64,000 bases of DNA from VYFG01 sp965203365 (GCA_965203365.1 OZ241878.1:2480001-2544000); one strand, 5' to 3'. Positions 45,120 through 54,446 are shown, numbered from the stretch's first letter. Translations and numbers: made by a program. The notes: generated by a model not told the origin, from the sequence alone.

Positions 45120-46838
45120 CTAGTCGTTGACGTTCTGTTTCGTGATGTTGCTCGCGCCGAACGCGCCGACCAGCCGATGGGTGGTGCTGTATTCGGAGTA
45201 GAAGGTTCCGAGGACCTTGTCCGCCTCGTCGCGGCCGTCGCCGCCATCCGCAACGGTTCCGGGCGTGGTGTCAAACAACCGGGCTTCCCAGCTGTTGAGA
45301 ACCTCCGGCCCCTTGACGTCGCCGATCGACATGACCGTCTTGGTGCCCCTTCTGGTGACCCGGGTTCCGGTGCTCTGATCAAAGCCGCTTTTCATCAACT
45401 GCACGCTCCAGCCCGGATCCTCGGACCCGCCGTTCAGCCGAAACTCGTCGATCGTGCCGGACAGGCCCGCATCGCGCACATTGTCGGGGTCCCCGAACCG
45501 GGCCTTCAGCGTGGCCTTCGCCTCGAATGCGCCGCCCTCGCCCTCGCCGTTGCGCGGGTCGTGGATGGCGTACTGGCCGACCGCGGGGCCCTCGAAGGTC
45601 GCCGAGCCGTTGTAATTTCTGGCGGACGAGGTGTTGTCATCAATCAAGCCCTCGTAGCCGAAAAAGGCGGTGGCCAGTCTGGGCACGTCGTCGCTGCTGT
45701 TCGATCTCACCCACCAGCCGAAGTACAGGTAGCTACTATCGGTGAGGGACACCTGGGCGCCCGGGTCGTGGACGAACCTCCAGTCGCCATTACTGTTACC
45801 CATGGAGAGGCCGCCTCTATTCACCCGGACTTGGCAGTCGGTCTTGCAGTAATAGTAGCCGGGCGCCCCCTGGTAGGTGCCCCGCACCTTGACCTCCGAG
45901 GCTCCGTTTTTCGGAGCGAAGAGCTTGGTTCCGGCTGCCGGGAACTCGGGGGACGCAATGAGCGGATCGACAGCGAAGTTCAGGGACAGCGAGCGATTCT
46001 TCGCGGTGTAGGTCCCTGTAGTAGCCGGCTTGTCATCGGAGCCGAAGTGTGCCGCGGCATCCTTCTTCGTATTCTCCCCCCGATCGTTGTACACCCGGGC
46101 CCGGTCGGTGAACTCGGGCACCAACTGGCCCTCGGTCCGGATACCGTCGGTCTGGTCCGAGACCATCCAGTCGCCTACCTTCTTGACGGGTTTGACGGTC
46201 GTGAAGACCACCGGGGACTCGTTGGGGACGTAGACATCGTTGACCTCGGTGCTGATCGGCAAGTCCCCGCCGCCGTCCGTAGGATCGAGCTTGATGCCGG
46301 TCGGGTCTCCGGAATTCGACAGGCCCGTCTGAACGTCGGCCGCGTCTGCCAGGTTGTCCAGCGCGTTCTTGACGGCTGCGGCGGTGGTGGTGCCAGGTAC
46401 AAGCGGCCCGTCCAGCGCCGCAAACAGCGCCTTGCCCGTGGCGGCCATGGCCTTCTTCTCGGCGGCCGCCTTCCTCTGCATGGCGGCCGTGCGGGACGCC
46501 GTCTTTCCCTCAAGCGTGCCCTCGAGGTTCCCGAGCCGCTGGCTGAGGGCGGCCCGCTGCGCGGCAGGCACCTTGTCGACGGCCGCCTTGGCGGCCGCCA
46601 CCTTCGCGTCGGCGTCCATGGTGTTTTCGGAGTCGTCCGTCACCAGGTCGACAGCCGTCTCCGCCTCATTGAGGGCCGTGGTCGCCGCGTCAGCAAGCTC
46701 CTTCGGGGTCATCTCGTTATCCGGGGGGGTCATCTCGTTATCCGGGGGCGTCACCGGACCGCTGCTGCCGCCCCCGCAGCCCGCCAAGGCCAACCCAGCG
46801 GCCAGCAAGACCGCCATTAAGACATTGTGTTTGTTCAT
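45120..46838 (-). CDS. surface-type lipoprotein L4 (expression-site copy)
   Basis: 572 residues, complete. Signal peptide MNKHNVLMAVLLAAGLA with lipobox LAGC then GGGSS. A short TPPDNEM duplication follows, then a helical domain (AAAKAAVDKVPAAQRAALSQ, residues about 65-150), then the beta-rich display domain with GTYQGAPGYYYCKTDCQV, DSSYLYFGWWVRSN, FEGPAVGQYAIHDPRNGEGE and terminal FYSEYSTTHRLVGAFGASN. TbpB-like barrels of this kind are substrates of Slam, encoded 3.9 kb away. It has its own promoter (46893-46921) in an AT-rich module. The body is repeated in L5 (inverted) and, with changed loops, in L9 and L11. Confidence 0.88.
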   Translation of the reverse strand: MNKHNVLMAVLLAAGLALAGCGGGSSGPVTPPDNEMTPPDNEMTPKELADAATTALNEAETAVDLVTDDSENTMDADAKVAAAKAAVDKVPAAQRAALSQRLGNLEGTLEGKTASRTAAMQRKAAAEKKAMAATGKALFAALDGPLVPGTTTAAAVKNALDNLADAADVQTGLSNSGDPTGIKLDPTDGGGDLPISTEVNDVYVPNESPVVFTTVKPVKKVGDWMVSDQTDGIRTEGQLVPEFTDRARVYNDRGENTKKDAAAHFGSDDKPATTGTYTAKNRSLSLNFAVDPLIASPEFPAAGTKLFAPKNGASEVKVRGTYQGAPGYYYCKTDCQVRVNRGGLSMGNSNGDWRFVHDPGAQVSLTDSSYLYFGWWVRSNSSDDVPRLATAFFGYEGLIDDNTSSARNYNGSATFEGPAVGQYAIHDPRNGEGEGGAFEAKATLKARFGDPDNVRDAGLSGTIDEFRLNGGSEDPGWSVQLMKSGFDQSTGTRVTRRGTKTVMSIGDVKGPEVLNSWEARLFDTTPGTVADGGDGRDEADKVLGTFYSEYSTTHRLVGAFGASNITKQNVND

Positions 46839-47492
46839 CGTTCAGTTCATGTTAGCAGATTGATAATATTCAAGCGAAACAATTCAATGCGGATTCTAAA
46901 CAGTGAGGAAACTCTGGCCAAGGGACACATCTACCGACCAGAATCGAACCTAAATCAGCAAATAAGAATCGACATTATACATCGTTAAATCCCACCACTT
47001 CAATTCGATACTCGGGTCAAGGCGAAGTTGATGCGTGATTATCTATCGGAATCGCCTCGGATGCAAGCCATAACTGGTTTTCCGAATTCAAGGCGGATAT
47101 GTCTAATAAGTGATTGACTTTAATAATTATTACACTCAGAAGCGCCCCGCTCGGTGCGCTGCCCGAATAAAGGGAGCGCGGCGGCGACCGGACAATTCGG
47201 CCCCCAAGAGGCTGATTCGGTCATCAATTTCACGACACCAAGGCCCGCTCGGGCCGTGTCAGATGGGTTTTGACCGAGCGGGACTCAGATTAGGTGGCCT
47301 GGGCAGACCCGACTGACCAGTGCCACTCTGGGGCATGAGATCGGCTAGGGCAAGGGCTATGCCAAGGGATTCGAAGCCGGTCAACTGGTCTGGCCCTGGC
47401 GGGCTGCGGTGGGGGCAGTTCGAATGATCCTCCCCCGCCGGCTCCGGGGCAGACGCTGGAGGCCGCGGCGGCGGAGGCCCTTGATGCGGCGA
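46661..47492. other. spacer of IR-A with AT-rich expression module
   Basis: 832 bp between the inverted arms. It holds the first ~60 codons and promoter of L4, an AT-rich 300-bp leader (46840-47150), and the different 5' end of L5. The part around 46750-47190 recurs in inverse orientation at about 59290-59740 in front of L10 (x pairs with 106478 - x). An inverted repeat CCCGCTCGG/CCGAGCGGG lies at 47244-47282. Confidence 0.85.
46893..46921 (-). promoter_or_regulatory. L4 promoter
   Basis: Minus strand: TTGGCC (46921-46916), spacer 17 bp, TAGAAT (46898-46893). About 55 bp before the L4 ATG. The copy before L10 is identical. No homopolymer is present. Confidence 0.6.
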
Positions 47493-49030
47493 AGAAGGCT
47501 GTCGACCTGGTGACGGACGACTCCGAAAACACCATGGACGCCGACGCGAAGGTGGCGGCCGCCAAGGCGGCCGTCGACAAGGTGCCTGCCGCGCAGCGGG
47601 CCGCCCTCAGCCAGCGGCTCGGGAACCTCGAGGGCACGCTTGAGGGAAAGACGGCGTCCCGCACGGCCGCCATGCAGAGGAAGGCGGCCGCCGAGAAGAA
47701 GGCCATGGCCGCCACGGGCAAGGCGCTGTTTGCGGCGCTGGACGGGCCGCTTGTACCTGGCACCACCACCGCCGCAGCCGTCAAGAACGCGCTGGACAAC
47801 CTGGCGGCTGCGGCCGAGGTGCAGACGGGCCTGTCGAATTCCGGAGACCCGACCGGCATCAAGCTCGATCCTACGGACGGCGGCGGGGACTTGCCGATCA
47901 GCACCGAGGTCAACGATGTCTACGTCCCCAACGAGTCCCCGGTGGTCTTCACGACCGTCAAACCCGTCAAGAAGGTAGGCGACTGGATGGTCTCGGACCA
48001 GACCGACGGTATCCGGACCGAGGGCCAGTTGGTGCCCGAGTTCACCGACCGGGCCCGGGTGTACAACGATCGGGGGGAGAATACGAAGAAGGATGCCGCG
48101 GCACACTTCGGCTCCGATGACAAGCCGGCTACTACAGGGACCTACACCGCGAAGAATCGCTCGCTGTCCCTGAACTTCGCTGTCGATCCGCTCATTGCGT
48201 CCCCCGAGTTCCCGGCAGCCGGAACCAAGCTCTTCGCTCCGAAAAACGGAGCCTCGGAGGTCAAGGTGCGGGGCACCTACCAGGGGGCGCCCGGCTACTA
48301 TTACTGCAAGACCGACTGCCAAGTCCGGGTGAATAGAGGCGGCCTCTCCATGGGTAACAGTAATGGCGACTGGAGGTTCGTCCACGACCCGGGCGCCCAG
48401 GTGTCCCTCACCGATAGTAGCTACCTGTACTTCGGCTGGTGGGTGAGATCGAACAGCAGCGACGACGTGCCCAGACTGGCCACCGCCTTTTTCGGCTACG
48501 AGGGCTTGATTGATGACAACACCTCGTCCGCCAGAAATTACAACGGCTCGGCGACCTTCGAGGGCCCCGCGGTCGGCCAGTACGCCATCCACGACCCGCG
48601 CAACGGCGAGGGCGAGGGCGGCGCATTCGAGGCGAAGGCCACGCTGAAGGCCCGGTTCGGGGACCCCAACAATGTGCGCGATGCGGGCCTGTCCGGCACG
48701 ATCGACGAGTTTCGGCTGAACGGCGGGTCCGAGGATCCGGGCTGGAGCGTGCAGTTGGTGAAAAGCCGCTTTGAGAGTGCCGGAAAAAAGGTCACCAGAA
48801 GAGGCACCAAGACGGTCATGTCGATCGGCGACGTCAAGGGGCCGGAGGTTCTCAACAGCTGGGAAGCCCGGTTGTTTGACACCACGCCCGGAACCGTTGC
48901 GGATGGCGGCGACGGCCGCGACGAGGCGGACAAGGTCCTCGGAACCTTCTACTCCGAATACAGCACCACCCATCGGCTGGTCGGCGCGTTCGGCGCGAGC
49001 AACATCACGAAACAGAACGTCAACGACTAG
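47390..49030 (+). pseudogene. lipoprotein cassette L5 (signal peptide without start)
   Basis: The frame opens with a lipobox, LALAGCGGGSSNDPPPPAPG (Cys codon at 47405-47407), but upstream it reads through RSRSTG-type codons to a stop with no ATG, GTG or TTG. So the N half of the signal peptide and the promoter are missing. The helical segment differs from L4 up to DAAKKAVDLVTDD, after which the body is almost identical to L4. Differences include KSRFESAGKKVTRRG near the C terminus, which matches L9. An internal ATG at 47510 would give a 506-residue protein without a signal. This is a silent mirror copy of L4. Confidence 0.8.
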
Positions 49031-49107
49031 CCATCGACTTGACCCCTGATCGGGCGCCCGGCCGGTGGGCTTCTCCTTTCCAGGCCGGGCGTCCCCCCCT
49101 TTTCTCG

Positions 49108-49143
49108 TACAGCCTCGCCGATGCGACCCTCGGCGAGGCTGTA
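49108..49143. repeat. hairpin element, copy 2
   Basis: Same 14-bp stem as at 45007-45042, in inverse orientation, 78 bp after the L5 stop. Confidence 0.8.
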
Positions 49144-49270
49144 TGAGGTGGTGCTGGCTGTCGAGCGGAAGCTCCGGGGTTGTTGACTTTCCTGTCCTTT
49201 GCGGCTACACGCGGTTTCCCGGCTTGGAGCCTGCGCCGGGGAACAGCGCAACAAGGTTGTGTCAAGGTTT

Positions 49271-49299
49271 TTGACACCCTTGAGCGAACAAGTTAGGCT
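49271..49299 (+). promoter_or_regulatory. promoter-like site upstream of L6
   Basis: TTGACA at 49271-49276, 17-bp spacer, TAGGCT at 49294-49299; mirror of the site at 44851-44879. Confidence 0.4.
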
Positions 49300-49358
49300 G
49301 CGGTCGAATCCTTCACAGGGCCTCTTCACCCTGGACCGGCCTCGGGGAGACTTCCGGA

Positions 49359-50453
49359 TTGATCCCGCGGCGGGTGGTGGGGTCGCGAGCGACATCGGAC
49401 AAGCATGGTGCGGTGAGCTTCCGGCACGGCACGGAGGAGGCCAGAGACGCCGAGGAGAAGGTGGGCGGCGTGTGGACGGTCACGGACTACGAGAGGACCC
49501 AGGGCTCCGGCGAAGGGAAGTTCACCGACAAGGTCAAGGTGTACAGCAACCGGACAGGGCCGAACTCCATTCCGGTCGCGAAATGGTTCCCTGATCAGGG
49601 TGCCAAGGACAGCTTCACGGCCAACGCGGGGGACTACACCGCGGCGGAGCGCAGGATATCCCTGGGCACCGGGATCGACCACAGCATCGACTCCCCCGAG
49701 TTCCCGGAGTCGGGCACCCTGAACTTCCCGGCGAAAGACGGAGCCGAGGAGATCCAGGTCCGGGGCTCCTACCGGGGCGCACCCGGCTACTACTACTGCA
49801 CTCCCGGCACCGGCACCTGCGATGTCGGGGTTGGGACCGGCGGCTACTTCCTGCAAACCCCCAGCAACGCCGACTGGATGTTCGTTCACGATGAGGGGGC
49901 CAGGGTGATCCATCCCGATTATCACTTTGCGTACTTCGGCTGGTGGTTGAGAGAGGACGACGACGCCCTGCTCGGCGGCGGGGCGACCTTCGAGGGACCC
50001 GTGGTCGGCCAGTATGCCATCCACGACCCGCTCGACGGCAAGGGCGAGGGCGGCGCGTTCACGGCGACGGCCCTGCTGAAGGCCAAGTTCGGAACCACCA
50101 CCACTGTGCCCGACACGGGCATGACCGGCACGGTCGACAAGTTCCTCGCCCGCGAGCAGCCTGACGGGCCGGCGACGGTGGTCTTTGACCTGGAGGAGAT
50201 CGACGGGCTGCATCCCGGGCTGCGGGCACCCGGCCACCAGCCCGTCCCGACGCCATCCGGTCCGGTCTCGCCGAGTCCTCCCCCGACCGACGAGTCCGCG
50301 CCCTCGGTCCGGGATTCCCCGACCCCGACGAATCGGACCGGGCCCCACATCCGCCCCGGGGTGACCGATCTCGACCGACTGGGGGCAGTCATCCGTCGAA
50401 GAGCCCGCCGCTGCCGGGGGCGAAGCAGGTCTGGCAGGGGCTTGAACGACTGA
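49359..50453 (+). pseudogene. lipoprotein cassette L6 (mirror of L3)
   Basis: The 364-codon frame is the same sequence as L3 in opposite orientation (coordinates sum to 94150). It shares the extra base that separates LDRPRGDFRIDPAAG from the rest and the replaced C terminus (TPSGPVSPSPPPTDES). The shared defects show that the arms are copies of each other and not independent alleles. Confidence 0.75.
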
Positions 50454-50535
50454 ACTGGGCGGTCTTGGGACGGGATGCCCTAGGTGAGAGAAAGCGAGAA
50501 TGAGGTTGGATACAAGTTTAATATGTTGAAAGCAG

Positions 50536-50665
50536 CCGCACCCGGCGGTGGAATCGGCGATCAACTATCAGGAGCACCGGTGACTGGATCGGGTCAGGAC
50601 GCATGGCGCTGAGGGCTTTGCCCGCACCGGGGACTGGTCGATGCTGGCGTTCAATCTTCGTGGTG
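50536..50665 (+). pseudogene. transposase C-terminal remnant
   Basis: Plus-strand reading HPAVESAINYQEHR, stop, LDRVRTHGAEGFARTG then SMLAFNL corresponds to the C-terminal part of a DDE transposase (ESAINxxExxGLDR...G..GF). A second, better preserved copy is at 55440-55613. It joins the outer edge of IR-A to the Slam gene. Confidence 0.55.
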
Positions 50666-50709
50666 GGTCAAGGGGGCTCCTGGTCAGGACATGGTGGCCA
50701 ACGCGGGGA

Positions 50710-52047
50710 TCAGAGTGGTCGGACGAAGCTGAGTTCGGCGCGGTTGCGTTCGAAGTCGAGGGCCTGGGCGTTGGTGTGGCGTTCCTCGCGGATGAGCGAC
50801 AGGCGCGGGCTGAAGCCGCGCAGGGTCAGGGCGCGATTGTGGACCGAGAAGGTGAAGGTCCGCGTCTCGTCCCGGCGGGACTTTCGGTCGATGGTGTGAT
50901 GGGCGGCGCCGCTTCCCTGATAGTCGGTACGCTCCAAGGCGGTGCGCAGGCCCAGCGTGAAGCCCTTCGGCAACGCCAGCGTGGCGCCAAGGCTCACCTG
51001 CGGACCCCGGCTACGCCAGTGTTCCACCTTTGCCCGACTCCAGTTCCACCCCACATTCCCGCCCAGGCGCAGCGTGGGCCGCGCGATCCAACTGGCCCCG
51101 AGCGAGATCTCCCCCTCTGGACCATCCAGATGGCCGCAGCCGCGGCAGTTGCGCCGGGCAGCGCTGGTTTGGGCGGATATCGACAGCCTTGGCGTCAGGC
51201 GACGATCCGCCTCCAGCCGCAGGCCGAAGCGATCGGTTTCGGGCCGCCCGGCGGTCCATTGCCGGTCCACGGTCGCCAGCAGGCTGGCTTCGGAGCGGGC
51301 ATCGATCAGCCAGCGTGGGCCCAGGTGCAGGGCCAAGGATTGCCGGTCGAACTCCCGACCCCGGTATTCCCGGAGGCTGGCATTCGCGCCGATGCGCAGC
51401 CGCCGGTGGTCCGTCAGTGGGTGCTGGTATTCGCCCCCGCCCCAGAGGGACAGGCCGAGGCCGGATTCAGGCTTCGCCGGATCGTCCAGGGTGAAGGGCA
51501 GCCGCCCGAAGTCCGTGTCAAGGAAGATCGTGCGCTCTCCCGAGGCCGCATTGAGGTTGCTGTCCGGGGCGATGGCCGCGCCGAACCAGGCCTCCCACCG
51601 CCGCCGCTGCCGCATGACCTGGAGAAAGCGTCGTAAATTGGCCACCACCGCCGGCGGCAGGTCTCCGGCCAGCACTTGCTCGAAATGCCGTTTCGCCCGC
51701 CTGTCCTCCTCCTTCAGGAAGAAGGCGTACGCCAGTTCGAGGCGCACCCGCACCAGTTCCGGCTGATTCACCAGGATGGCCCGGAAGGCCGCGATGGCCT
51801 CGTCGAGTTTCCCGTCCCGGGTTGCCCGATCCGATGCGGCCCGGGCGGCCTGGAGTGCCGCCATCCCGGCCTCGAAACGCTGGCCAGTCAGGGCCTCGTC
51901 CGAGAGGGCCGTTGCTTCCGTCTTTCCCGTCGGGGTAGCGGGGTCGGCACCGAAGGCGGACGAGGGAGTCCCGCCGACGGTCACCAGCAGTCCGGCCAGC
52001 GGGATCAGCAGGGCCCGGAAAGCGGGGCCGACAGGAAATCGCATCAT
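50710..52047 (-). CDS. Slam, surface lipoprotein assembly modifier
   Basis: About 445 residues (start at 52062 or 52047). Signal peptide FRALLIPLAGLLVTVGGTPS. The N-terminal helical TPR-like domain has GKLDEAIAAFRAILVNQPEL, VRVRLELAYAFFLKEEDRRA and KRHFEQVLAGDLPP. The motif GAAIAPDSNLNAASGERTI introduces a C-terminal beta-barrel ending SVHNRALTLRGFSPRLSL and RNRAELSFVRPL. This is the DUF560/Slam plan. Slams are outer-membrane proteins that move TbpB-type lipoproteins and hemophilin-like proteins to the surface. It lies about 130 bp downstream of the L7 reading frame, same strand, so L7-Slam is probably one operon. Confidence 0.88.
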   Translation of the reverse strand: MMRFPVGPAFRALLIPLAGLLVTVGGTPSSAFGADPATPTGKTEATALSDEALTGQRFEAGMAALQAARAASDRATRDGKLDEAIAAFRAILVNQPELVRVRLELAYAFFLKEEDRRAKRHFEQVLAGDLPPAVVANLRRFLQVMRQRRRWEAWFGAAIAPDSNLNAASGERTIFLDTDFGRLPFTLDDPAKPESGLGLSLWGGGEYQHPLTDHRRLRIGANASLREYRGREFDRQSLALHLGPRWLIDARSEASLLATVDRQWTAGRPETDRFGLRLEADRRLTPRLSISAQTSAARRNCRGCGHLDGPEGEISLGASWIARPTLRLGGNVGWNWSRAKVEHWRSRGPQVSLGATLALPKGFTLGLRTALERTDYQGSGAAHHTIDRKSRRDETRTFTFSVHNRALTLRGFSPRLSLIREERHTNAQALDFERNRAELSFVRPL

Positions 52048-52174
52048 GGCGTCAGGGGGCAATCGGAAAAAAAGGGGGGAACCGGGAGAAGATCCAGAAT
52101 CGGGAAGGGGGGTGCCGGAAGTGCTCCCAGGGTCAGGCCGGGAACCGGGGCGGATTCCCGCCTGAACGGGTCGG

Positions 52175-52315
52175 CTACTCGTTGGTGTCCTTCACGCCGA
52201 AGGCACCGACCAGCCGGTGGGGGCTGCCGTACTCGGAGTAGACACTGGCGAGGATCAGGTCCGGCACAGTGTTGTTGGCTTTTTTCCGGGTATCGAAATA
52301 CGTGGCGCCTTTCCA
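52175..52315 (-). other. C-terminal tail of L7 beyond an in-frame stop
   Basis: After the TAG at 52318-52316 the same frame continues WKGATYFDTRKKANN, then VYSEYGSPHRLVGAFGVKD and ends at 52175. This is the last barrel strand and terminal motif of the family, so the amber codon truncates an otherwise intact gene. Confidence 0.8.
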
Positions 52316-53755
52316 CTAGCCGGACTCCTTCGCCGGGTTGCCGTTGATCGACCAGACGGTCCTGGCCGACGCAAGACTGTTACTGGTCGTGCCCGAGCCA
52401 TATGCCGCTCTTTTCAACTCCACGCTCCAGCCCGAATCCGTGGATCCACCCTTCAGGCGGAACCCGTTGATCGTGCCGGTCACGCCCGCGTTCTCGACGA
52501 CGGGGCTTCCGACGGTGTTCCCGAAAATAGCGTTCAGCGTGACGTCTGCCGTGAAGGCGCCGCCGTCGCTGTCCTCTCTCACCCAGCAGCCGAAGTAGTA
52601 GAAGGTCTTATCGGTCACGGTCACTTGGGCACCCTCGTCGTACTGGAAGATCCATTTCTCCAACAGGGGATAGGCATCGTCCTTGGTATTTTCAACAATT
52701 CCGACCTTCAATTCAACCGTGCAGTCGCCAGCGGTGGCGGATGTGCAGCGATAGTTGCCTGGGGCACCCTGATAGGTGCCCTGGATGCTGACGACGTTGG
52801 TTTCCGTATCCTTCGGCGAATCGAAGTCCGTCTTCCCCGCTGTCGGGAACCCGTCGGACTGGATGTGGATATCTTCTTTGGTGGCCATATCCCCGTCATG
52901 CTTCAGAGGCAGCGTCATCGCAGCCGCATCATGGTTTCCCGCGTTGGGCGGTCGGTCTGTACCCGCGAAGTGTTTCGCCGCATCCACCTCCATATTCTTC
53001 CAGTTGGAGTAGATCCTGGCCCAGTCGGTGACAGTGGAGTAGGTGGAGGGGGCTTCGTTGCCGGTTGGGGTGTTGGTGAGCCCAGTGCGCCGGTAGTCCG
53101 TGACCATCCAGGGAGACCCCTTTCCCACCGACCGGGGTGCCCCGACCGGATCAAGGGCCTTCGTCTTGTGGGTGCCGAGTGCTTTATCCTTGTCGTCGAG
53201 CGGCATCGACCCCGCGCCGTCCACGGGATTGACCTCCAGCTGAGGGAGGCCGACCTCAAGGACCTTGCTCCCGTCAGTGCCCGTGGCCTTGAGGCGAAAG
53301 TCTTGCTCAATGTTGTTCAGCGCGGTCAGGTTGGTCTGGGCACTGCCGTCCGAGTCCTTGGGCCCGGCCAGCGCCGCAAACATCGCCTTGCTGGTGGCGA
53401 CGTTCTTGGCCTTCATGGCGGTCGTGCGCGACTCCTTCGCTTCGTTAAGCATGCCCACGAGGTTCCCGAGCTGCTGGCTGAGGGCGGCCCGCTGCGCAAC
53501 TGGCACCTTGTTGACGGCCGTCCGGGCCGCCGCCAGCTTCGTATCGGCGTCGGTGACCTTGGCGTCATCGGCAGTGTCCGTCACCGCCTCGACGGCGGTC
53601 TTCGCCGCCGCGGCCCGTTGCGCCGGGGTTTGGGTCATGGTGCCATCGCCATCATTGTTCGTATTCGGGATGGTACTGTTGTTGCCGCCGCCGCAGCCAG
53701 CCAAAGTCAGCAAGGCGGCCAGCAGGACAGTCATCAAGAGATTGGGAGTGTTCAT
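52316..53755 (-). CDS. surface-type lipoprotein L7, interrupted by amber codon
   Basis: 479 residues from the ATG at 53755 (a GTG at 53767 is also in frame). Signal peptide MNTPNLLMTVLLAALLT with lipobox LAGC, then GGGNN. The helical domain (KVPVAQRAALSQQLGNLVGM) is related to L4, as is the barrel with GTYQGAPGNYRCTSATAGDC and FYYFGCWVREDSDGGAF. The second Trp partner is Cys here (GCW instead of GWW). Translation stops at TAG 52318-52316, 47 codons before the natural end. It is the most divergent family member of this region and the only one adjacent to Slam. Confidence 0.8.
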   Translation of the reverse strand: MNTPNLLMTVLLAALLTLAGCGGGNNSTIPNTNNDGDGTMTQTPAQRAAAAKTAVEAVTDTADDAKVTDADTKLAAARTAVNKVPVAQRAALSQQLGNLVGMLNEAKESRTTAMKAKNVATSKAMFAALAGPKDSDGSAQTNLTALNNIEQDFRLKATGTDGSKVLEVGLPQLEVNPVDGAGSMPLDDKDKALGTHKTKALDPVGAPRSVGKGSPWMVTDYRRTGLTNTPTGNEAPSTYSTVTDWARIYSNWKNMEVDAAKHFAGTDRPPNAGNHDAAAMTLPLKHDGDMATKEDIHIQSDGFPTAGKTDFDSPKDTETNVVSIQGTYQGAPGNYRCTSATAGDCTVELKVGIVENTKDDAYPLLEKWIFQYDEGAQVTVTDKTFYYFGCWVREDSDGGAFTADVTLNAIFGNTVGSPVVENAGVTGTINGFRLKGGSTDSGWSVELKRAAYGSGTTSNSLASARTVWSINGNPAKESG

Positions 53756-53919
53756 CGTTCGGTTCACGTTGATGTTGGCAGAATGAGTGGTTGGATGCCC
53801 GGGGGGTTGGATGCGGGGGCACTGCGGCCAGCGAGCGGACCCGCTGGCCGAAGCCCAACGCTCAACACCAATCTGCCTAGCATCGTGAAGGCCGTCGCCG
53901 GGGGGCGACGGACGCAGGG

Positions 53920-53948
53920 ACTATAAAACGAGGGGGGGGGTGGGTCAA
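53920..53948 (-). promoter_or_regulatory. L7-Slam promoter, optimal spacer with interrupted C tract
   Basis: Minus strand: TTGACC (53948-53943), spacer of exactly 17 bp containing CA then C9 then TCGTTT, and TATAGT (53925-53920). Compared with the RTX promoter (TTGACC followed by C20), the tract is shorter and broken by an A, so it should be both stronger and more stable. Confidence 0.65.
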
Positions 53949-54295
53949 CCCCTGGCGGCCCTTTTTTCCGTCCGGCCGAAGGGTCATCGGTTTTAGGGGA
54001 CCTTCCCCTAGGATGCGGGATGTTACCAGCATCTCGGCGATCTAGGGTAGTGTCTGGCAGAAAACGCCTCTTTTTCGGGCGACCCGGCTCGGTCCGTCGC
54101 CAGTTCCCCAAGCAAAACAATAGGCAATATCTATAAAATAAGAGAATCTGATCGAATTTCCCGATGACCGGCCGAGACCATCCCACTTGGGGTCCTTGCT
54201 GACTCGATTTTGTCAAAATGCGCCCACAGGTCTCCCCACCCTGACCCATCGGTCAGGGGAGGTTGATACCGGAAAGGGGAGTCAACGACCGTCAG

Positions 54296-54378
54296 GCCGC
54301 TTTTCTTCGTCGGCGCTCGGCCTCCCGCAGCTGGCGACGCAGCAACCAGCCCAATCAATGGAGATTGAACGCCAGCAT
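54296..54378 (-). pseudogene. transposase C-terminal remnant
   Basis: Complement of the last ~80 bp of the remnant at 55440-55613 (reading FNLHRL/LGGLLRRQLREAERR). The surrounding 53768-54446 shows no gene. Confidence 0.45.
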
Positions 54379-54446
54379 CGACTAGGCCCCGGTCTCACAA
54401 CTGCCCACAGTTGAATCAGTCAGACTGATCTGTTCCCTTTCCGGCC

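Larger units (their letters stand above)
43634..46660. repeat. left arm of 3-kb inverted repeat (IR-A)
   Basis: Each base x pairs with about 94150 - x on the other strand in the range 47493-50517 (94153 - x in the inner part, owing to a 3-bp difference). The arm contains L3, a hairpin repeat and the body of L4. Confidence 0.92.
47493..50517. repeat. right arm of 3-kb inverted repeat (IR-A)
   Basis: Mirror of 43634-46660. It contains the body of L5, a hairpin repeat and L6. The outer boundary is at the end of GGTTGGATACAAGT (50517). Confidence 0.92.
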
